From assembly GCA_023424215.1 (NCBI GenBank), contig JAFAEC010000074.1, positions 1 through 7,332 of the forward strand: a stretch of 7,332 nucleotides of DNA, read 5' to 3'. A program made the translations under genes and the position numbers. The stretch comes from Pseudomonadota bacterium. GTDB taxonomy: Bacteria; Pseudomonadota; Alphaproteobacteria; Caulobacterales; Caulobacteraceae. Shown piece by piece: positions 4,522 through 7,332 of the stretch. The notes under the pieces are model-generated. The model ran no database searches. It worked only from the letters and a program-made list of their open reading frames with translations, and had not been told where the DNA came from. The number at the start of each line of letters is the position of its first letter. The first letter of the stretch is position 1.

Positions 4522-5631
4522 ATGCGGACACGAACGGCGGGCTGGTGGAAGGCGACGGGCGTGGCGCTCGTCCTTGGTCTCGCGCTCGCCGGCTGTGGCC
4601 GGGACGAGCCTGAAGAGACGGCGGTGGAGCCGCAACCGGTCCGCACGGATGCGACGGCGCCCGAGTTCGACAGCCCGACACTGGCGGCCGTGAAGCGGCG
4701 CGGCCGGTTGAACTGCGGGGTCCACGAGGGTCTGGTCGGCTTCGCCTACACCGACAATCGCGGGCAGTGGCGGGGATTCGACGCCGACTTCTGCCGCGCC
4801 CTCGCCGCCGCCGTCCTGGGCAGTCCGAACGCGGTGCGGTTCGTGCCCCTGACCACCAGCCAGCGCTTCGAGGCCCTGCGCAGCGGGCGGATCGACGTGC
4901 TGTGGCGCAGCACCTCCTGGACGCTGGCGCGGGAGGCGGAGGAGGGGGTGCGCTTCGCCGGGATCAACTACTACGACGGCCAGGGCTTTCTGGTGCGACG
5001 CGCGCTCGACCTGGCCAGCGCCGTCGAGCTGAACGGCGCCCGGGTCTGCGTGCAGCGCGACTCGACCTCGGAGCTGAACGTGGCCGACTGGTTCCGGGCG
5101 CGAGGCATCGACTACCGGCCCGTGGTGACCGCCAGCCAGGAGGCGGCGCGGGAGGCCTACGCCCGGGAGGACTGCGACGCCTTCAGCGCCGACGTCTCGG
5201 CCCTCGCGGCGGCGCGCACCCTTCTGGCCAATCCCGAACAGCACGCCATCCTGCCGGAGGTCATCTCCAAGGAGCCGCTCGGGCCGGCCGTGCGACGCGG
5301 CGACGAAGCCTGGACCTCGATCGTGCGCTGGACGCTGAACGGGCTGATCCTCGCCGAGGAACTGGGTGTGACGCAGGAGAACGTCGGCCAGCTGGCGGAG
5401 GAATCGCGCGATCCGATGGTGCGCCGCCTGCTCGGCGTCGAGGGTGAGGTCGGCCCGATGATCGGTCTGTCGAAGGACTGGATGAAGAAGGCGGTCGAGG
5501 CGCAAGGGAACTATGGGGAAATCTTCGCCCGGAACGTGGGCGCGGATTCTTCGCTCGACCTCGCGCGCGGGCTCAACGCACAATGGAACGCGCGGCCCGG
5601 CGGGTTGATCTACGCCCTGCCCATCCGATAA
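4522..5631 (+). CDS. Amino acid-binding lipoprotein, AapJ/BztA-type (solute-binding protein family 3)
   Basis: This 369-residue exported protein resembles the substrate-binding subunits of general L-amino acid (Aap) and Glu/Gln/Asp/Asn (Bzt) ABC importers. Family blocks seen are LNCGVHEGLVGF (63-74), WRGFDADFCRALAAAV (83-98), RFEALRSGRIDVLWRSTSWT (115-134), FAGINYYDGQGFLV (145-158), CVQRDSTSELN (176-186), CDAFSAD (218-224), PEVISKEPLGPAVR (245-258) and NYGEIFARNVG (330-340). Four cysteines (65, 91, 176, 218) sit where I recall the family keeping them. The usual AGTT-like ligand loop reads R179-D-S-T. The N-terminus is a lipoprotein signal with lipobox LAGC and lipidated C25, followed by Gly. 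ATG 4522 has GAGG at 4512-4515. No permease or ATPase genes follow; a DAACS symporter begins 29 nt downstream. Acidic or amide amino acids are the inferred ligands. Confidence 0.9.
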   Translation: MRTRTAGWWKATGVALVLGLALAGCGRDEPEETAVEPQPVRTDATAPEFDSPTLAAVKRRGRLNCGVHEGLVGFAYTDNRGQWRGFDADFCRALAAAVLGSPNAVRFVPLTTSQRFEALRSGRIDVLWRSTSWTLAREAEEGVRFAGINYYDGQGFLVRRALDLASAVELNGARVCVQRDSTSELNVADWFRARGIDYRPVVTASQEAAREAYAREDCDAFSADVSALAAARTLLANPEQHAILPEVISKEPLGPAVRRGDEAWTSIVRWTLNGLILAEELGVTQENVGQLAEESRDPMVRRLLGVEGEVGPMIGLSKDWMKKAVEAQGNYGEIFARNVGADSSLDLARGLNAQWNARPGGLIYALPIR

Positions 5632-5660
5632 CCACGCCGCCAGAGGGCCCGGGGAGCTTC

Positions 5661-6974
5661 ATGGAAACCACGAAACGCGGCGGAATTCCGCTCTACGTCT
5701 GGATGCTGGTCGGCTTCCTGGTCGGTCTGGGCGGGGGGCTTTACGTCAACCTGAACGGCCTCGAGGTGGTGCCGTGGGTGATGGAGATCATCCAGGCCGT
5801 CGGGCAGATCTTCCTTCGCCTCCTGTTCATGCTGGTGCTGCCGCTGCTGTTCGCGGCCCTGGCGGTCGGCGTCGCCGAGATGGGCGATCTCAAGTCGCTG
5901 GGCCGGGTGGGGCTGAAGACCCTGCTGTTCACCATCCTGGTGTCCGCCATCGCGGTGGCCGTCGGCCTGGTGATGGTGAACGTGTTCCAGCCGGGGGCCG
6001 GCGTCGATCCGGCCCTCGCGCAGCAACTGCTCGCGGACGGGGCCGAGGGCGCCTCGGCGATCGTCGGCAACGCGCCGCAGAGCATCGAGGCGGGCCAGTT
6101 CTTCCTCGACATGATCCCCTCGAACGTCGTCACCGCGGCGTCCGAGAACCAGATCCTGCCGGTCATGGTGTTCGCCCTGATCTTCGGCATCGGCATGGTC
6201 ATGGCCAAGTCGCCCTCGACCGACCGGCTGCAGGAGACGCTGCAGGGGCTGTTCGAGGTGATGATGAAGCTCATCAACCTCGTCATCAAACTGGCCCCGA
6301 TCGCCATCGCCGCGCTGATGTTCAACCTGGCGGCCGTGTTCGGCTGGGACCTGCTGGTGCGGCTGGGCGCCTATGCGGCGGTCGCCCTAGGCGCGATGGC
6401 GATCCACATGTTCATCGTCTACCCGCTGCTGGTCTGGACGTTCGGCGGCATGAACCCGCTGCGTTTCGCCAGCGGGGTGCGCGAGCCGTTCGTGGTCGCC
6501 TTCTCGACCGCCTCGTCGAACGCCACCCTGCCGATCGCCCTGAAGGCGGCCGAGGAGAAGCTGAAGCTGCCGAAGCGCATCTCGCGCTTCGTGCTGACGG
6601 TCGGCGCGACCGCCAACCAGAACGGCACCGCCCTGTTCGAGGGCGTGACGGTGCTGTTCCTGGCCCAGTTCTTCGGGGTCGACCTGAGCCTGACGCAGCA
6701 GCTGGTGGTCATGCTGGTGTGCATCCTCGGCGGCATCGGCACGGCCGGGGTTCCCGCCGGTTCGCTGCCGGTCATCGCCCTGATCCTGACCATGGTCGGG
6801 GTGCCGGCCGAGGGCATCGGCCTGGTGCTCGGCGTCGACCGCTTCCTCGACATGTGCCGGACCACGCTGAACGTCACCGGCGACCTGGTGGCGGCGACCG
6901 TGGTGTCGCGCGGCGAGAGCGACGAGATCGTGCCGCCGGACGCGGTGGAGCCGGTGGCGCCCCCGGCGAACTAG
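5661..6974 (+). CDS. Dicarboxylate/amino acid:cation symporter (DAACS, GltP/DctA-like)
   Basis: This 437-residue inner-membrane transporter of the glutamate transporter (SLC1/DAACS) fold couples uptake of acidic amino acids or C4-dicarboxylates to Na+ or H+. The core shows the serine-rich HP1 tip AFSTASSNATLP (280-291), the TM7 motif NQNGT (319-323), the HP2 loop GGIGTAGVPAGS (357-368) and the TM8 block DRFLDMCRTTLNVTGD (393-408). Equivalents of GltPh D390, D394, R397, T398, N401 and D405 are D393, D397, R400, T401, N404 and D408. The retained arginine favours an acidic substrate. The TM7 motif has N321 where NMDGT has its cation-site aspartate. ATG 5661 has GGGGAG at 5651-5656. The longer frame from 5583 would overlap the upstream gene by 49 nt and add a soluble Arg-rich stretch. 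It is likely co-transcribed with the binding lipoprotein. Confidence 0.94.
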   Translation: METTKRGGIPLYVWMLVGFLVGLGGGLYVNLNGLEVVPWVMEIIQAVGQIFLRLLFMLVLPLLFAALAVGVAEMGDLKSLGRVGLKTLLFTILVSAIAVAVGLVMVNVFQPGAGVDPALAQQLLADGAEGASAIVGNAPQSIEAGQFFLDMIPSNVVTAASENQILPVMVFALIFGIGMVMAKSPSTDRLQETLQGLFEVMMKLINLVIKLAPIAIAALMFNLAAVFGWDLLVRLGAYAAVALGAMAIHMFIVYPLLVWTFGGMNPLRFASGVREPFVVAFSTASSNATLPIALKAAEEKLKLPKRISRFVLTVGATANQNGTALFEGVTVLFLAQFFGVDLSLTQQLVVMLVCILGGIGTAGVPAGSLPVIALILTMVGVPAEGIGLVLGVDRFLDMCRTTLNVTGDLVAATVVSRGESDEIVPPDAVEPVAPPAN

Positions 6975-7244
6975 GCCCCGGTCGCCACGGGGCCGCCGTC
7001 GGGCGCGCCCCATTCGGCCCAGCTGCCGTCGTAGAGGCGGAATGGCCGGTCGAGCGCGGCCAGGCCGAGGCCGAGGATGGCGGCGGTGACGCCCGAGCCG
7101 CAGGTGGTGATCGTTGGGCGGTCGGGGTCGATCCCGGCCGAGACGAAGGCGGCGCGCAGGGCGTCGGGACGCTTCAGGCGGCCGTCGGCGTCCAGCACTT
7201 CCGGAAAGGGCAGGCTGCGGGCGCCGGGCATGTGGCCGCTGCGC
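6971..7244 (-). CDS. sseA: 3-mercaptopyruvate sulfurtransferase, C-terminal part (5'-partial)
   Basis: Ninety residues of the second rhodanese domain of a tandem-rhodanese sulfurtransferase are present. They begin RSGHMPGARSLPF (compare the family's SGHIPGA), carry the active-site loop CGSGVTA with catalytic cysteine at visible residue 48, and end with the conserved YDGSWAEWG before a short tail. The CG[ST]GVT loop distinguishes mercaptopyruvate sulfurtransferases from thiosulfate-specific rhodaneses. The enzyme moves sulfur from 3-mercaptopyruvate to thiol acceptors or cyanide. The full protein is about 280 residues, so roughly 190 N-terminal residues are missing beyond the contig edge. The frame continues to an apparent ATG at 7261, but those codons (MCISDR) are adapter-derived and not part of the gene. 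Its stop codon shares CTAG with the stop of the converging symporter gene. Confidence 0.92.
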
Positions 7245-7332
7245 CTGTCACTAATACACATCTGACGCTGCCGACGACTAGTCGAGAGTAGATCTCGGTG
7301 GTCGCCGTAACAATAAAAAAAAAAAGGGGGGG
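7245..7332 (+). other. Nextera adapter read-through: mosaic end, i5 index, P5, poly-A, poly-G
   Basis: The final 88 bases are library sequence. They comprise the reverse-complement mosaic end (7245-7263, two mismatches), the Read 1 overhang GACGCTGCCGACGA (7264-7277, exact), an 8-base index CTAGTCGA (7278-7285), the reverse complement of P5 (7286-7314, three mismatches), an A run (7315-7325) and a G run (7326-7332). The index complement TCGACTAG corresponds, from memory, to Nextera XT v2 index S513. Poly-G after the end of the fragment is what two-colour Illumina instruments call when there is no signal. All five mismatches are T to A. None of this is genomic. Confidence 0.98.

Noticed and set aside
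3347..4693. Long open frame of 448 codons antisense to the metC-type gene
   Set aside because: The product is Gly/Arg/Gln/Ala-rich low complexity with no family motif, while the opposite strand carries a complete PLP enzyme. Long antisense frames are expected where third positions are nearly all G or C.
4438..5583. Minus-strand open frame of 381 codons opposite the binding lipoprotein
   Set aside because: Composition is Arg/Gln/His/Pro-rich with no recognisable domain, and the plus strand encodes an intact AapJ-like protein through the same bases.
5583..5660. Upstream start for the symporter at 5583
   Set aside because: It would overlap the binding-protein gene by 49 nt and add a soluble arginine-rich stretch. 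The ATG at 5661 has a good ribosome binding site and fits the family start.
25..7244. CRISPR array, insertion sequence, phage or toxin-antitoxin module
   Set aside because: No regularly spaced repeats, transposase motifs, terminal inverted repeats or phage or toxin-antitoxin type proteins were found on either strand.
5774..7291. Plus-strand frame of 505 codons over the symporter and sulfurtransferase genes
   Set aside because: It is an Arg/Gly/Ala-rich shadow frame across two well-supported genes and ends inside adapter sequence (THLTLPTTSRE tail).
7315..7332. Poly-A/poly-G end as a genomic homopolymer or terminator
   Set aside because: It follows directly after P5 adapter sequence and is the expected base calling past the end of a short library fragment.

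Overview
The window is a 7.2 kb piece of a very GC-rich (about 70%) chromosome carrying ordinary, densely packed genes. Sequencing-adapter sequence sits at both ends (positions 1-24 and 7245-7332), so only about 25-7244 is genomic. The likely source is an alphaproteobacterium, most probably Caulobacterales (Brevundimonas or Caulobacter-like). The reasons are a mitochondrial-type NDUFS4-like complex I accessory subunit, an alphaproteobacterial-type MetC with the SWGGFESL motif, an AapJ/BztA-type binding protein, and promoter-like elements resembling the Caulobacter TTGACGS / GCTANAWC pattern. The genus is an inference from composition and remembered homologues, not from a search.

Layout. On the plus strand come the 3' part of a PRC-barrel-like gene (25-368), a HAD-type 5'-nucleotidase-like hydrolase (385-900), the NDUFS4-like complex I subunit (963-1268), tRNA-Arg(UCU) (1362-1438), a DUF998 membrane protein (1525-2127), a small exported single-helix protein (2243-2467) and exodeoxyribonuclease III (2503-3276). 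Next is a minus-strand cystathionine beta-lyase-type PLP enzyme (3263-4441), converging on xthA with a 14-nt overlap. It shares an 80-bp divergent region with a plus-strand pair: a glutamate/aspartate-family solute-binding lipoprotein (4522-5631) and, 29 nt downstream, a dicarboxylate/amino acid:cation symporter (5661-6974). Last, on the minus strand, is the 3' part of a 3-mercaptopyruvate sulfurtransferase (6971-7244), cut off by the adapter.

How the genes relate. Most are independent housekeeping functions: DNA repair, respiration, translation and sulfur amino acid metabolism. The combination most worth testing is the binding-protein/symporter pair: an ABC-type amino acid-binding lipoprotein with no ABC permease or ATPase genes beside it, followed closely by a DAACS-family secondary transporter. 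There is no mobile element, CRISPR array, phage gene or obvious defence system. The strongest anomaly is technical: both contig ends are untrimmed Nextera adapter, and the right end runs through an i5 index and P5 into poly-A and poly-G.
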